Shown: positions 29,043 to 36,663 of the stretch, piece after piece | Position numbering within the stretch: the first letter of the stretch is position 1 | How the letters are laid out: each line of letters begins with the position of its first letter | Notes under the pieces: model-generated | Told to the model about the DNA's origin: nothing | The model's database searches: none | What the model saw: only the letters and a program-made list of their open reading frames with translations | Source: Candidatus Liptonbacteria bacterium | GTDB taxonomy: Bacteria > Patescibacteriota > Minisyncoccia > UBA6257 > 2-01-FULL-56-20 | Length of the DNA stretch: 42,815 bases | Reading direction: 5' to 3' | NCBI GenBank assembly: GCA_016194445.1 | Contig: JACQBP010000027.1 | Coordinates: forward strand, 1 to 42,815 | Made by a program: the position numbers and the translations under genes

Positions 29043-30401
29043 ATGGGAACAAGCTGGATGCCGCCCAGAAGCCAGGATCAAGCCATCAGTCTCATCGACC
29101 AAGAAGGTGTAAAATCCATTCGCCTGCTCTTCGTCGACCCGATGGGTCGTTTGAAGGGACAGGTGATCACCAGAGGAGAGCTCGAGGCTGTTTTCGAACG
29201 TGGCCAAGGCTTCGACGGTTCTTCGGTGGAGGGTTTCGTCCCGATCGAAGAATCTGACAAAATCCTAAAACCGATATTAAGCAGTCTCCGCATCTTACCC
29301 TACGATCCAGACGAAGCGAAAACCAGAACGGCCATTTTCTTCTCGACGATCTACAACCCAGACGGTAGCCGCTTCGAAGGTGATTCAAGGTTCGTTCTAG
29401 AGCAAACACTCGAAAGGGCCAAGGGAGTGGGATTTGATCATTTCTACTGCGGCCCAGAGATCGAGTTTTTTTACTTCCGAGGTGACAATGGTAATACTCC
29501 CGTCCCCTTGGATCGAGAAGGTTACTTCAGTTTCACCATGACCCACCAGGGTGATGCCGCCCGTCAAGAAGCCGTCACTGCTCTCGAGACGATGGGGATT
29601 CATGTCGAAGGTCATCACCACGAAGTCGCTCCTTCCCAGCATGAAATCGATCTCCGCTACACCGATGCTCTCGAGATGGCCGACTGCATTCTGCTCTATC
29701 GGATGGTGGTCAAAGATCTAGCGGCCAAACGCGGCCTCTGGGCCTGCTTCATGCCCAAACCAATTTTTGGGGTGAACGGTTCGGGCATGCATGTCCATCA
29801 ATCACTCTTCCGAGGTGACGAGAACGCCTTCTTTGACAAAAACAACAAGCACCACCTCTCCAACTGCGCCAGACACTACCTGGGGGGTATCTTCAAATAT
29901 CTCCCTGAATGCCAACTTTTGCTCTGTCAATGGATCAACTCCTATCGACGTCTGATCCCCGGCTATGAAGCCCCGGTCTACCTTACTTGGGGACGCCGCA
30001 ACCGCTCGGCTCTGGTTAGAGTCCCCCAGTACCAACCCGGTCACGAAAAAGCCACTCGGCTCGAGCTCCGTTGCCCCGACCCAGGTTGCAACCCATACTT
30101 AGCTTTGGCCGCCATGCTCAATATGGGACTCCGAGGCATCAAAGAACGACTCGCCCCACCTGAACCGATCGAGGAAAACGTCTACCACATGACTGCCGGA
30201 GAAATGAAAAAGCTGGGCATTACCTCGCTTCACGGCAGCTTCCCGGAAGCGCTCACGGCATTCAAGAAAAGCAACAACGTCCGGAGCCTCCTCAACTCGC
30301 ACCTCACCGAACGCCTCATCGAAAGCAAAGAGAATGAACTCATGAGGTTCAACGAACGAGTTCACCCCTGGGAGCTCGACGAATACGCTCCCTATCTCTG
30401 A
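29043..30401 (+). CDS. glnA: glutamine synthetase type I
   Basis: 452 residues from the ATG at 29043, chosen because AAGGAGG lies 7 nt upstream; the track start is 12 codons longer. GS ligates ammonia to glutamate with ATP. Family marks: FDGSSVEGF near residue 55, YCGPEIEFF, HHHEVAPSQHEIDLRY with metal ligands, KPIFGVNGSGMHVHQSL, the NRSALVRVP region and EKATRLELRCPDPGCNPYLALAAML. At the adenylylation position usual in GSI-beta enzymes no Tyr-containing NLYxLP is evident, so the GSI-alpha type is more likely. It is monocistronic with its own promoter, leader and terminator. Confidence 0.95.
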   Translation: MGTSWMPPRSQDQAISLIDQEGVKSIRLLFVDPMGRLKGQVITRGELEAVFERGQGFDGSSVEGFVPIEESDKILKPILSSLRILPYDPDEAKTRTAIFFSTIYNPDGSRFEGDSRFVLEQTLERAKGVGFDHFYCGPEIEFFYFRGDNGNTPVPLDREGYFSFTMTHQGDAARQEAVTALETMGIHVEGHHHEVAPSQHEIDLRYTDALEMADCILLYRMVVKDLAAKRGLWACFMPKPIFGVNGSGMHVHQSLFRGDENAFFDKNNKHHLSNCARHYLGGIFKYLPECQLLLCQWINSYRRLIPGYEAPVYLTWGRRNRSALVRVPQYQPGHEKATRLELRCPDPGCNPYLALAAMLNMGLRGIKERLAPPEPIEENVYHMTAGEMKKLGITSLHGSFPEALTAFKKSNNVRSLLNSHLTERLIESKENELMRFNERVHPWELDEYAPYL

Positions 30402-30413
30402 AATCTAACCCCT

Positions 30414-30455
30414 CCCCGTTCGTCCGCCATCTGGCTAGGACGAACGGGGATTTTT
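30414..30455 (+). terminator. glnA terminator
   Basis: CCCCGTTCGTCC / GGACGAACGGGG, perfect 12-bp stem, then ATTTTTATT. Confidence 0.9.
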
Positions 30456-30476
30456 ATTCCCAATCTCCAAAACTAA

Positions 30477-30503
30477 GAAAAGGGCCTCGTCCGAAAACGA
30501 AGC
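30477..30503 (-). terminator. Terminator of the 30529 gene
   Basis: On the minus strand GGGCTTCGT-TTTCGG-ACGAGGCCC (all pairs, one GU) followed by TTTTCTTAG. On the plus strand the stem has a C-A mismatch, so the minus direction is meant. Confidence 0.75.
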
Positions 30504-30528
30504 CCTCTGATTCTTTTTCTCTTTGGAT

Positions 30529-30825
30529 TCAGATCAACGTAGTGATCGTCCTCCCTTTGAACGTGACCCTCCCTTCGTCCACCGCCACTGCCCGCATGTC
30601 GTCAGGTGACGGCTTCCCCTGTATCCAACCGCTGACAGGTTCGCCATCAACAAGCACAGCGTGCTCCTCGTCCTGACTCTGCTCCCCTCGCCTGGCCCCG
30701 AGAACCACGGTGTGGTCCCCAAATTTATGGATGGGTCCAAGAGCGAGAATGCCAGTTGGTCTCCCGTCATCAGTCCTGACTCCGGAAATACCAGCCGTAG
30801 GCGCCAGCGACTCGTACCTACACAT
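30529..30825 (-). CDS. small hypothetical protein
   Basis: 98 residues from the ATG at 30825: MCRYESLAPTAGISGVRTDDGRPTGILALGPIHKFGDHTVVLGARRGEQS ... VTFKGRTITTLI. It appears beta-rich, with no membrane segment. The start has only a G-rich GGGGGTC upstream. A strong minus-strand terminator after its stop supports a real gene. The overlapping frame (30534-30881) lacks that link and reads less plausibly. No family recognised. Confidence 0.5.
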   Translation of the reverse strand: MCRYESLAPTAGISGVRTDDGRPTGILALGPIHKFGDHTVVLGARRGEQSQDEEHAVLVDGEPVSGWIQGKPSPDDMRAVAVDEGRVTFKGRTITTLI

Positions 30826-30947
30826 ACACGACCCCCGCGAAAAAAGGTGAAGGGTGAAACTGAAGTTTTTACTCGCAGCAACTCCTTGCCGCAAGCGGTG
30901 AGCTAAAAACCATTATACCCTTATTTCAAAAATTGCCAAGTCCAATT

Positions 30948-31022
30948 TGGTGCGCGCTCGAGGGATCGAACCCCGGACCTACTGTGTGTAAAACAGTCGC
31001 TCTACCACTGAGCTAAGCGCGC
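30948..31022 (-). tRNA. tRNA-Val(UAC)
   Basis: GCGCGCT acceptor, D arm GCTC..GAGC, anticodon stem ACTGT/ACAGT around TTTACAC (UAC), T arm CCGGG-TTCGATC-CCTCG, A73 and encoded CCA. Confidence 0.92.
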
Positions 31023-31031
31023 TTTATTATT

Positions 31032-31120
31032 ATTCGTATATTACCAGAAATTCGTATATTCGCGATTACCCCCTAGTTTATTGTTCGTTCGCGTTATTTA
31101 AATTAAATTCGTATTATTCG
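31032..31120. repeat. Dispersed AT-rich repeat (ATTCGTATATTCG type)
   Basis: Contains AAATTCGTATATTCGCG and TTCGCGTTATTTAAATTAAATTCGTATTATTCG; related to 15472-15510. Confidence 0.35.
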
Positions 31121-31129
31121 TATCACTTG

Positions 31130-31215
31130 CCCTCCTAAATTTTTCGACGAAAAACTTTGGAGGGTAAACACGCATTCGCCCGCCCGCCCGACTGAAATCG
31201 TTCAGTCGGGCGGGT
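31130..31215. repeat. Two strong palindromes downstream of folD
   Basis: CCCTCCTAAATTTTTCG/CGAAAAACTTTGGAGGG (31131-31166) and CCCGCCCGACTGAA-ATCG-TTCAGTCGGGCGGG (about 31183-31214, perfect 14-bp stem). No T run follows on either strand, so they are repeats rather than clear terminators. Nothing else is seen in the tRNA-Val to folD gap. Confidence 0.5.
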
Positions 31216-31230
31216 ATATTGGTATCGCGC

Positions 31231-32079
31231 TTAAGAATTCAACTTCCAAAAATTCTCATACAATTTCGCCACCAGTATCGGCCCCGTCCCGCCCGGCGTT
31301 TTAGTATAAATCACTTTTTTCTCCTCCGCCCCGTCGTGGACCCGTCCTGAGCTTGCCGAAGGATCAAAATCTCCCGAAATTTTTCCGCCCTTCGAAGCGT
31401 ATCCAAAATCAATCACGAGCGCGCCTTCTTTCAAATCTTTGGCTGAAAATAAATTCGGGTGTCCCGTTCCCGAAATCACCACGTCCGCCTCCTTCAAATT
31501 CGGATGAAAGTTCTTAACCGAGCTGTCGTAGATCGTCACCTCCCCCGCCCGGTTCTGCAACCAAAACCCCACCGGCTTCCCAATCAAAAACCCCGCCCCA
31601 ATCAAAATAAACTCGAGCTCCCTTAGCGATTTGCCATTTGCGATTTGCGATTTAAGTATCTCCTCCACCGCCTCCACCGCCGGCGGCGCCACCTTCCCCC
31701 GTCCAGTATAAAAAGCGCCGAGCGCCTGCTCACCCAAACAATCAATGTCCTTCTCCTTCGGCACCGCGTTCAAAACATAGTGTTTATTAATCTGCTCTGG
31801 CAAAGGCAGCTGCACCAAAAACCCGCCGCAATTCTTCGGCTTCGAAAGCATCCCGATCTCGGCTCGCAAATCATCTGTCTTCACTCCTGCCGGCGCCTTA
31901 TATAATCGAAAACTAATCCCCAGCTCCTGCGCCACCTTTTCCTTCTGCTTCAAAAAATTCACCGACGCCGGATCTTCTCCCACGAGCATCGCCCCCATAA
32001 ACTTCCCCTTCCAATCCCCCGGCTTGAATTTCAGCTCTTCGATTAACTTTTGGGCAATTTCCTTGCCGTCTATAATCAT
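31231..32079 (-). CDS. folD: methylenetetrahydrofolate dehydrogenase/cyclohydrolase
   Basis: 282 residues from the ATG at 32079 (MIIDGKEIAQKLIEEL). FolD is a bifunctional enzyme interconverting 5,10-methylene-, methenyl- and 10-formyl-THF. It shows the catalytic-Lys segment DPASVNFLKQKEKVAQELG, the conserved GGFLVQLPLPEQIN, KEKDIDCLGEQALG, a dinucleotide-binding strand and the C-terminal TPGGTGPILVAKLYENF. The NADP-binding stretch here is LIGAGFLIGKPVG where most have GRSxxVGxP. Two small in-frame repeat insertions are visible: heptamers (NATTTGC type, 31628-31655) encoding SQIANGKS, and FDPSASSGRVHDG from a dispersed 20-mer (31344-31364). The longer track start is not supported. Confidence 0.92.
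   Translation of the reverse strand: MIIDGKEIAQKLIEELKFKPGDWKGKFMGAMLVGEDPASVNFLKQKEKVAQELGISFRLYKAPAGVKTDDLRAEIGMLSKPKNCGGFLVQLPLPEQINKHYVLNAVPKEKDIDCLGEQALGAFYTGRGKVAPPAVEAVEEILKSQIANGKSLRELEFILIGAGFLIGKPVGFWLQNRAGEVTIYDSSVKNFHPNLKEADVVISGTGHPNLFSAKDLKEGALVIDFGYASKGGKISGDFDPSASSGRVHDGAEEKKVIYTKTPGGTGPILVAKLYENFWKLNS
31344..31364. repeat. Dispersed 20-mer repeat in folD
   Basis: GTCCTGAGCTTGCCGAAGGA; a 17/20 match (GTCCTGATCTTGCCGAATGG) lies in frame in holA at 38941-38960. Confidence 0.6.
31628..31655. repeat. Heptamer tandem repeat in folD
   Basis: GATTTGC CATTTGC GATTTGC GATTTAA, in frame. Same unit type as in mutM (39954-39988). Confidence 0.7.
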
Positions 32080-32131
32080 CACAGAAACTTTACTCCAAAA
32101 ATTACAAAAAATAAAGAAAAAACCGTTTTGA

Positions 32132-32370
32132 TCAACTAATAATTCTTTGGATGCCAAAAGTGTTTCCGTGCTTCGTGAGTCCAAGATAGGAGTTTAAAAC
32201 TTCACTACAAGGGTTAGTTTTTATTCGAGCCAACATTCTTCTTTTGGTCGCTGTCCGCAAAACTCGATGGTCAGGAAAATTCACCCAGCCCAAAAAATCC
32301 ACCCCCGACGCCAAAGTTTTTATAAAAACTTTGTTCGGGTGAAGCTCGAGCCTTAGCTTATCCTTGAACC
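32132..32370 (-). pseudogene. C-terminal remnant of DGR 2 reverse transcriptase
   Basis: About 78 residues of DGR RT C-terminus: LRLELHPNKVFIKTLASGVDFLGW then FPDHRVLRTATKRRMLARI and a final SYLGLTKHGNTFG. In intact DGR RTs this follows the YxDD box. Upstream the coding strand reads G9-TTCAAGGA, almost the same as the G8-CTCAAGG that precedes the RT start in DGR 1, so a deletion has joined the 5' untranslated region directly to the thumb and removed every catalytic motif. No start codon precedes it. Confidence 0.8.
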
Positions 32371-32383
32371 CCCCCCCGCACTT

Positions 32384-32746
32384 TTGCCCATACTCGAAAA
32401 GACGAAAAGCGCTTATTTTATATGGTACCGTTTCTACCAAATCCTCCCCAAACCCCATCGACACACGCTGGGCGCAAAAATTGACGTTATCTTTGCTGAT
32501 ATTATAGAAGCTATTACCACCGCTGTCTTTCTCTCTCGCGAAGACAAACTTCCTTGGGTTCGTCTCGCTATTAGAAAAATGGATTTGCTAAAAGTTTTCC
32601 TATTGATTTTATGGGAAACAAAATCAATCGATAACAAAAAGTATATCGCCCTGTCAACAGAGTTAGATAAAATCGGCAAAATGCTCGGCGGCTGGAGCGG
32701 TCAACTTACAAAACAAAACTCCCCTAGAAAGCAAGGGGAGAAATAA
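32384..32746 (+). CDS. avd: Avd accessory variability protein of DGR 2
   Basis: 120 residues, homologous along its length to the avd of DGR 1: LPKPHRHTLGAKID, KMDLLKVFLLILWETKSI and ELDKIGKMLGGWSGQ. The start is TTG, again just after a C tract and GCACT. The frame is intact although the RT is gone, and the reading frame continues through the hairpin 3' of TR2, adding a basic tail (NSPRKQGEK). It is antisense to the RT remnant and the TR. Confidence 0.85.
   Translation: MPILEKTKSAYFIWYRFYQILPKPHRHTLGAKIDVIFADIIEAITTAVFLSREDKLPWVRLAIRKMDLLKVFLLILWETKSIDNKKYIALSTELDKIGKMLGGWSGQLTKQNSPRKQGEK
32719..32740 (-). terminator. Hairpin after TR2, terminator-like on minus strand
   Basis: CTCCCC / GGGGAG with a 10-nt loop. 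On the minus strand it is followed by TTTTGTTTTG. It is the counterpart of 934-951 in DGR 1. Confidence 0.55.
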
Positions 32747-32752
32747 AGCGAG

Positions 32753-32879
32753 TTGCGAGACGGCGAAGGCAAAGCCATTCTCACGATTCCACTTGTTGTC
32801 AGGATTGTCGAAGCACGTGTTGAGCCATCGGCCGTCATCATTCCGGTTCGCGTTCAGAAGTTTCGGATCACCGTCAGAA
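32753..32879 (-). repeat. DGR template repeat TR2
   Basis: 127 bp, ungapped alignment to VR2 (33220-33346). In frame it encodes many Asn/Lys codons (LLNANRNDDGRWLNTCFDN). Of 17 mismatches 16 are at TR adenines; the exception is C-to-T (CCG/TCG). The last 30 bp, TGGCTTTGCCTTCGCCGTCTCGCAA, match exactly apart from edge bases. Confidence 0.93.
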
Positions 32880-33125
32880 ACGCGAGGAATATCACCCATT
32901 TCACTGCTCTTTGATAAAATCTTGGAGCTGAATCTAATTCGGCATCGCAATGCCCTAATACTCCTCGCCAAGTAACTTTATTTTTTAAAGTCATTATGCG
33001 TCACGCTATCCGAAATCTTAATCGCGGATATTCCGGACATAAAACAACTTGGATTCGGTAGCAGGAAACCATGATCTCCCGCGTATTCACCTAATACCAA
33101 ACGAAGCATATACCATTTCCAATAT

Positions 33126-33165
33126 AAAAATCTAGCTCCGTTCCGAAAAATCCGGAACGGAGCTA
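33126..33165 (-). terminator. Terminator of DGR 2 target gene
   Basis: TAGCTCCGTTCCG / CGGAACGGAGCTA, perfect 13-bp stem. On the minus strand GATTTTTATATT follows. Confidence 0.85.
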
Positions 33166-33173
33166 AGGGCTAA

Positions 33174-33201
33174 GTTCCTAAGCGCTACAGCGCAAAGGAA
33201 C
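33174..33201 (-). other. DGR-type hairpin just after VR2 and the stop codon
   Basis: GTTCC-TTT-GCGC-TGTA-GCGC-TTA-GGAAC on the minus strand, adjacent to the stop and 18 bp past the VR. A GC stem with a 4-nt loop placed here resembles the target-recognition hairpin of phage BPP-1. Confidence 0.5.
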
Positions 33202-33837
33202 CTAAGCGTTGAGTGCTACTTGCGAGACGGCGAAGGCAAAGCCACTCCCACGATACCACTCGTTGTCAGGACTGTCGAAGCACGTGCCGAGCCATCGGCC
33301 GTCAACAATCCGGCCCGCGTCCAGAAGCGACGAATCACCGCCAGAATCCTTGATGGGTTCATGCATGGCGACGATCCAGATCAGCCCCATGGCTTCGATC
33401 TCCTTGTCCGTGAATTTCTCGCGGATGAGGCAGGCCAGTTCGGCGTTCGGCTTAGTCAGCTTGCGACGTTCGGCCTCGGCGCGAATCTTCTTCGTGATCC
33501 GGTCGTTGTCCTCGAAGAGCATGCCCTTGAGAACGGCGACTTCGGTCGTCACGCCGTTGGTCGGCTTGAAGTCCGGCGAACGGAGCACCTGCTTGGCGTA
33601 GTTTCCGACGCGGAAGCCTTTGCTCTCGAGCCGGGTGATCCAGTCCTCGCCGGTCGTGCCATCGCTGGTGACCGAGAAGTATATCACGCCATCTTTCTCA
33701 CGCCACGAGCGGGTCGATTCGGAAACCGAGAGTTCGTCGCGGAGAAAACGGAGCGCCATGTCGTGGCCACCGAGCTTCTTGACGATGGCATTGAGTTGAC
33801 CGGCGGTGAGGCCGGCGGATGCGAATTCTGTGCTCAT
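33202..33837 (-). CDS. DGR 2 variable target protein (C-terminal VR)
   Basis: 211 residues from the ATG at 33837, with GGGAGG 4 nt upstream (the track start at 33906 is longer and unsupported). The N-terminal half is MSTEFASAGLTAGQLNAIVKKLGGHDMALRFLRDEL, then a domain with DGVIYFSVTSDGTTGEDWI and a helical MLFEDNDRITKKIRAEAERRKLTKPNAE; none is a family I can name. The last 45 residues (LDAGRIVDGRWLGTCFDSPDNEWYRGSGFAFAVSQ) are VR2-encoded and end in the FAFAVSQ core of a C-type-lectin-like fold. There is no secretion signal. Its own promoter is at 34019-34048. Confidence 0.88.
   Translation of the reverse strand: MSTEFASAGLTAGQLNAIVKKLGGHDMALRFLRDELSVSESTRSWREKDGVIYFSVTSDGTTGEDWITRLESKGFRVGNYAKQVLRSPDFKPTNGVTTEVAVLKGMLFEDNDRITKKIRAEAERRKLTKPNAELACLIREKFTDKEIEAMGLIWIVAMHEPIKDSGGDSSLLDAGRIVDGRWLGTCFDSPDNEWYRGSGFAFAVSQVALNA
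33220..33346 (-). repeat. DGR variable repeat VR2
   Basis: 127 bp. Changes from TR2 include AAA to TCG, AAC to GAC, AAC to GGC (twice), AAT to ATT, GAT to GTT, AAT to AGT (twice), AAG to GAG, AAT to TAT and GAG to GGG. Nearly all alter the amino acid. Confidence 0.93.
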
Positions 33838-33904
33838 AAAACCTCCCTCGCGCTTCTGTGCGCGTTTCATTTCCCTCTGTGCCGAGGAGGCACCATGAAC
33901 CGTC

Positions 33905-33970
33905 ATTGGTCATAGCGAGGAATGGCCTTCCGCCAGCTGGCGGATCAAGCCACTTTTCGCTATGACCAAT
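33905..33970. repeat. Inverted repeat in the leader of DGR 2 target
   Basis: Outer arms ATTGGTCATAGCGA / TCGCTATGACCAAT (14 bp) around the palindrome TCCGCCAGCTGGCGGA (33929-33944). It lies in the predicted 175-nt untranslated leader of the target gene. Confidence 0.55.
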
Positions 33971-34018
33971 TCACAAATAGCTAAAATCTTTAATTTTCAA
34001 AGAGCTTATTACGTGGAG

Positions 34019-34048
34019 ATTTTAGCACACTTTCCTTCACTTTGTCAA
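34019..34048 (-). promoter_or_regulatory. Promoter of DGR 2 target gene
   Basis: On the minus strand TTGACA, 18-bp spacer, TAAAAT. No other minus-strand gene lies between it and the target. Confidence 0.65.
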
Positions 34049-34135
34049 GTTAGGCAGTGTCGTTTGCGCCAACCCCAACTTCCCACTCAAAAAATAACCC
34101 GCCGAATCAAACGCCACATGAACCGGAATGATCAT

Positions 34136-35407
34136 CTAGTACCCAAGCGGAAATTTCTTACAAAGCTTTTTTACCTCCGCGGAAATATTTTTATTATCCA
34201 CCAAAACTTCTTTCATCAACTTCGCCACTTGTTTCATTTCTTTTTCTTTCATCCCCCGCGTGGTCAAGGCCGGCGTCCCCAATCTAATTCCGGACGGATC
34301 CATCGGTGGACGCGGATCATAGGGAATCGTATTTTTATTCACAATGATTCCATTTTTTTCGAGTTTGTCGCTCGCCTCCCCCCCACTCATTCGCTTATTG
34401 GTTAAATCCACTAAAATCAAATGAGTCTCCGTTCCACCCGCCACCAATCGAAACCCCAGCTTTTCGAGTTCTTTTGCCAACACTCCCGCGTTTGCCACCA
34501 CCTGCTTGGCATATTTTTTAAAACTCGACTGCATCGCTTCCTGCATCGTGACTGCAATTCCCCCAATCTGATTGGCGTGCGGCCCGCCTTGCAGTCCCGG
34601 AAAAATTGCCTTATCTATAAGCTTCGATAAATCAATTTCTTTCCTTTCGACGCTTCGATCATCGATCTTCAATCCTTGAACGTAATATTTTCTCTTCGAA
34701 AATATTACTCCCGCCCTCGGCCCCCGCAAAGTTTTGTGCGCCGTGGTCACGACCACATCCGCGTACTTGAAAGGTGTTGGATAAACTCCCCCCGCCACCA
34801 ACCCCGCAAAGTGCGACATATCCACCATCAAGTACGCGCCCGCTTGATCCGCAATCTCTCGAAACTTTTTGAAATCAATCACTTTCGGATAGGCCGTGTA
34901 CCCCGTGATGATGAGCTTAGGTTTTTCCTGCCGCGCGAACTTTCCGATGGCTTCGTAATCCAACTCCTCGGTTTTTTTATTCAACACGTACGGCACCGAT
35001 TTCCACGCTTTTGAAGTGAAGCTCACTTTGTGCCCGTGAGTTAAATGCCCGCCCATATCGAGCTGTAATCCCATAATCTTTTCGCCGAGCGGCACGAGCG
35101 CCGCCAAAATCGCCAAGTTCGCCGGTGAGCCTGAATACGGCTGAACATTCACTCCCCAATCGGCATCTTTTAGCCCAAACGCCTGAAGCGATCTTGCCTT
35201 TGCCGCGTTTTCAATCTCATCAATAAATTCGTTCCCGCCATAGTACCGCTTCTTTGGATACCCTTCGGCGTATTTATTGGTTAAAACCGACCCCAGCGCC
35301 TCGAGCACATCTTTAGAAACATAATTCTCCGACGGAATTAAGTTGATTGTCTCATTCTGCCGCTTAGTCTCCGCTTTTATCAACTTTTCTATCGCCTTGT
35401 CCTTCAT
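34136..35407 (-). CDS. glyA: serine hydroxymethyltransferase
   Basis: A 423-residue PLP enzyme converting serine and THF to glycine and methylene-THF, which supplies the FolD substrate encoded nearby. Landmarks: NLIPSENYVSKDVLEALGS, TNKYAEGYPKKRYYG, NVQPYSGSPANLA, the Asp/His region LMVDMSHFAGLVAGG and the PLP-lysine motif VVTTAHKTLRGPRAG. The C-terminus GIRLGTPALTTRGM is conserved and complete. It starts at ATG 35407 after an untranslated stretch of about 300 bp and appears monocistronic. Confidence 0.95.
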   Translation of the reverse strand: MKDKAIEKLIKAETKRQNETINLIPSENYVSKDVLEALGSVLTNKYAEGYPKKRYYGGNEFIDEIENAAKARSLQAFGLKDADWGVNVQPYSGSPANLAILAALVPLGEKIMGLQLDMGGHLTHGHKVSFTSKAWKSVPYVLNKKTEELDYEAIGKFARQEKPKLIITGYTAYPKVIDFKKFREIADQAGAYLMVDMSHFAGLVAGGVYPTPFKYADVVVTTAHKTLRGPRAGVIFSKRKYYVQGLKIDDRSVERKEIDLSKLIDKAIFPGLQGGPHANQIGGIAVTMQEAMQSSFKKYAKQVVANAGVLAKELEKLGFRLVAGGTETHLILVDLTNKRMSGGEASDKLEKNGIIVNKNTIPYDPRPPMDPSGIRLGTPALTTRGMKEKEMKQVAKLMKEVLVDNKNISAEVKKLCKKFPLGY

Positions 35408-35721
35408 TTGTTTATTCCTAGTTTAAAAGCAAATCGCCTTTTTTACAAACAAAAAGCCCTAAACGAACTCCTCCTTTCTCGTCCTATATAAGATGAGCTT
35501 TATAGAACCGTAAGTAAAAGATTATCTAAAAATTACCAAGCTGATTCTAAGTCTCACTGAAACTAAAAAGTTGCTATGACGCGTCATAGCAGAGACAATC
35601 TGCCTGCGAATTTATTATACCCCAAACCCTATTGCCTACCCGTCATAGCATTTGCGACGGCGGGGCTAGTGGCCTCATCTCTTCCCCTTATCCACACTCC
35701 ATCATTCCAACATTAGAACAT
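35408..35721. other. Intergenic region with 20-bp perfect palindrome
   Basis: No gene seen. It contains TGCTATGACGCGTCATAGCA (35572-35591), a CTCGTC/GATGAG arm near 35480 and an AGAAAGGAGG tract on the minus strand that precedes no start codon. The palindrome shares GCTATGAC with 33905-33970 and a nearby GTCATAGCA at 35642. Confidence 0.4.
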
Positions 35722-36402
35722 TCACGCTTCTGTCACTTCCCAATCCCGATGCATCTGCGGAATCATCATCTGCGGATTCCACGCGCGTTTGAGTTCTCCT
35801 AAATCCTGCGACCCCTGATACTTCCCTCCCTCGCCCACATAGTCAATTTCTTTTTTTGATAATGGCGCCACTTCATAAAAAACCATCTGCGCGATTCGCC
35901 GTCCGACGACAAGTGGAATCGAAAAGTGCTGCGAGTTGTTGGTCACCTCCATCGTCCAGCGATTGAAATAGCCAATATCCCCCCAACCCGCGTCCTTGCA
36001 AACCTCTACAAAATTCCGCCCCATCGAAGAGCGCGCGTACATCTTCGCCACACAAATATCTCTGCCTCCGATAAACTCCTGCGTGTGCGCCAAAACCGTC
36101 TCACCGGGTTCTAAAACAATCACCTTCGCCGTGTCGGGAATATTTTTAAGCTCAATCCCCCAGTCTTTTCGGAGCTCTCCGGCCACCTGCGCTTCAAACG
36201 GCCCCGACCAAACCGTCTTGGTTGATTGCTCGTCGTACAAATTATGAATTGTGTGTCTCCCCTTCGGCGCCTTCTCTCTCCAAAACCACGGCCCCAAAGT
36301 CACGTCGTAACTTGTGGTCTTCAAATTCTTCTCGCTAAAAGGCTCGATCACAATCGTCCCTTTTTTCATATGTTCCCGAATCTGATCCTGCGATAAAAGC
36401 AT
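35722..36402 (-). CDS. dcd: dCTP deaminase/dUTPase-superfamily protein
   Basis: 226 residues from the ATG at 36402 (MLLSQDQIREHMKKGTIVIEPF); the track start would read into tRNA-His. The trimeric dUTPase-like fold is shown by KTTSYDVTLG, the EPGETVLAHTQEFIGG strand and ARSSMGRNFVEVC, whose RSSxGR motif is the nucleotide site. TMEVTNNS gives the Glu that activates water in dCTP deaminases. It differs from standard Dcd by longer loops, so dCTP versus dUTP specificity is uncertain. The symbol is tentative. It follows tRNA-His on the same strand. Confidence 0.75.
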   Translation of the reverse strand: MLLSQDQIREHMKKGTIVIEPFSEKNLKTTSYDVTLGPWFWREKAPKGRHTIHNLYDEQSTKTVWSGPFEAQVAGELRKDWGIELKNIPDTAKVIVLEPGETVLAHTQEFIGGRDICVAKMYARSSMGRNFVEVCKDAGWGDIGYFNRWTMEVTNNSQHFSIPLVVGRRIAQMVFYEVAPLSKKEIDYVGEGGKYQGSQDLGELKRAWNPQMMIPQMHRDWEVTEA

Positions 36403-36443
36403 ATCCGTTAGTTTAATTCCGAAATCACCAAAAGACAATCCTG

Positions 36444-36516
36444 GGTGCCCAGGGGGAGTTGAACCCCTCATCACTGCTGCCACAGAGCAGCGCTCTACCA
36501 TTGAGCTATGGGCACC
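36444..36516 (-). tRNA. tRNA-His(GUG)
   Basis: GTGCCCA acceptor with encoded G-1 opposite C73, the tRNA-His hallmark; anticodon stem CTGCT/AGCAG around CTGTGGC (GUG); T arm AGGGG-TTCAACT-CCCCC. CCA is not fully encoded. Confidence 0.92.
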
Positions 36517-36639
36517 ATCTAAACCAACCTCATAGTAAAAAAAATTGTCTTTAACGTCAATAAAATTTTGCCCGCTCTTTATTTTGCTACATGTTTCATG
36601 TTTCAGGTTACATGTCTGAATCTGCTATAATAAAGCCAG

Positions 36640-36662
36640 TCGCCTAAAGGCGATTTTTTATT
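36640..36662 (+). terminator. Hairpin with T run just before the DedA start
   Basis: TCGCC-TAAA-GGCGA followed by TTTTTTATTC and, at once, the ATG at 36664. A TGCTATAAT extended -10 lies about 15 bp upstream. It could be an attenuator or simply the 5' hairpin of the mRNA. Confidence 0.45.
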
Positions 36663-36663
36663 C

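Noticed and set aside
33220-33915. Plus-strand 231-residue ORF opposite the DGR 2 target
   Set aside because: It is the antisense shadow of the target gene; the minus frame has the ribosome site, terminator, VR and promoter.
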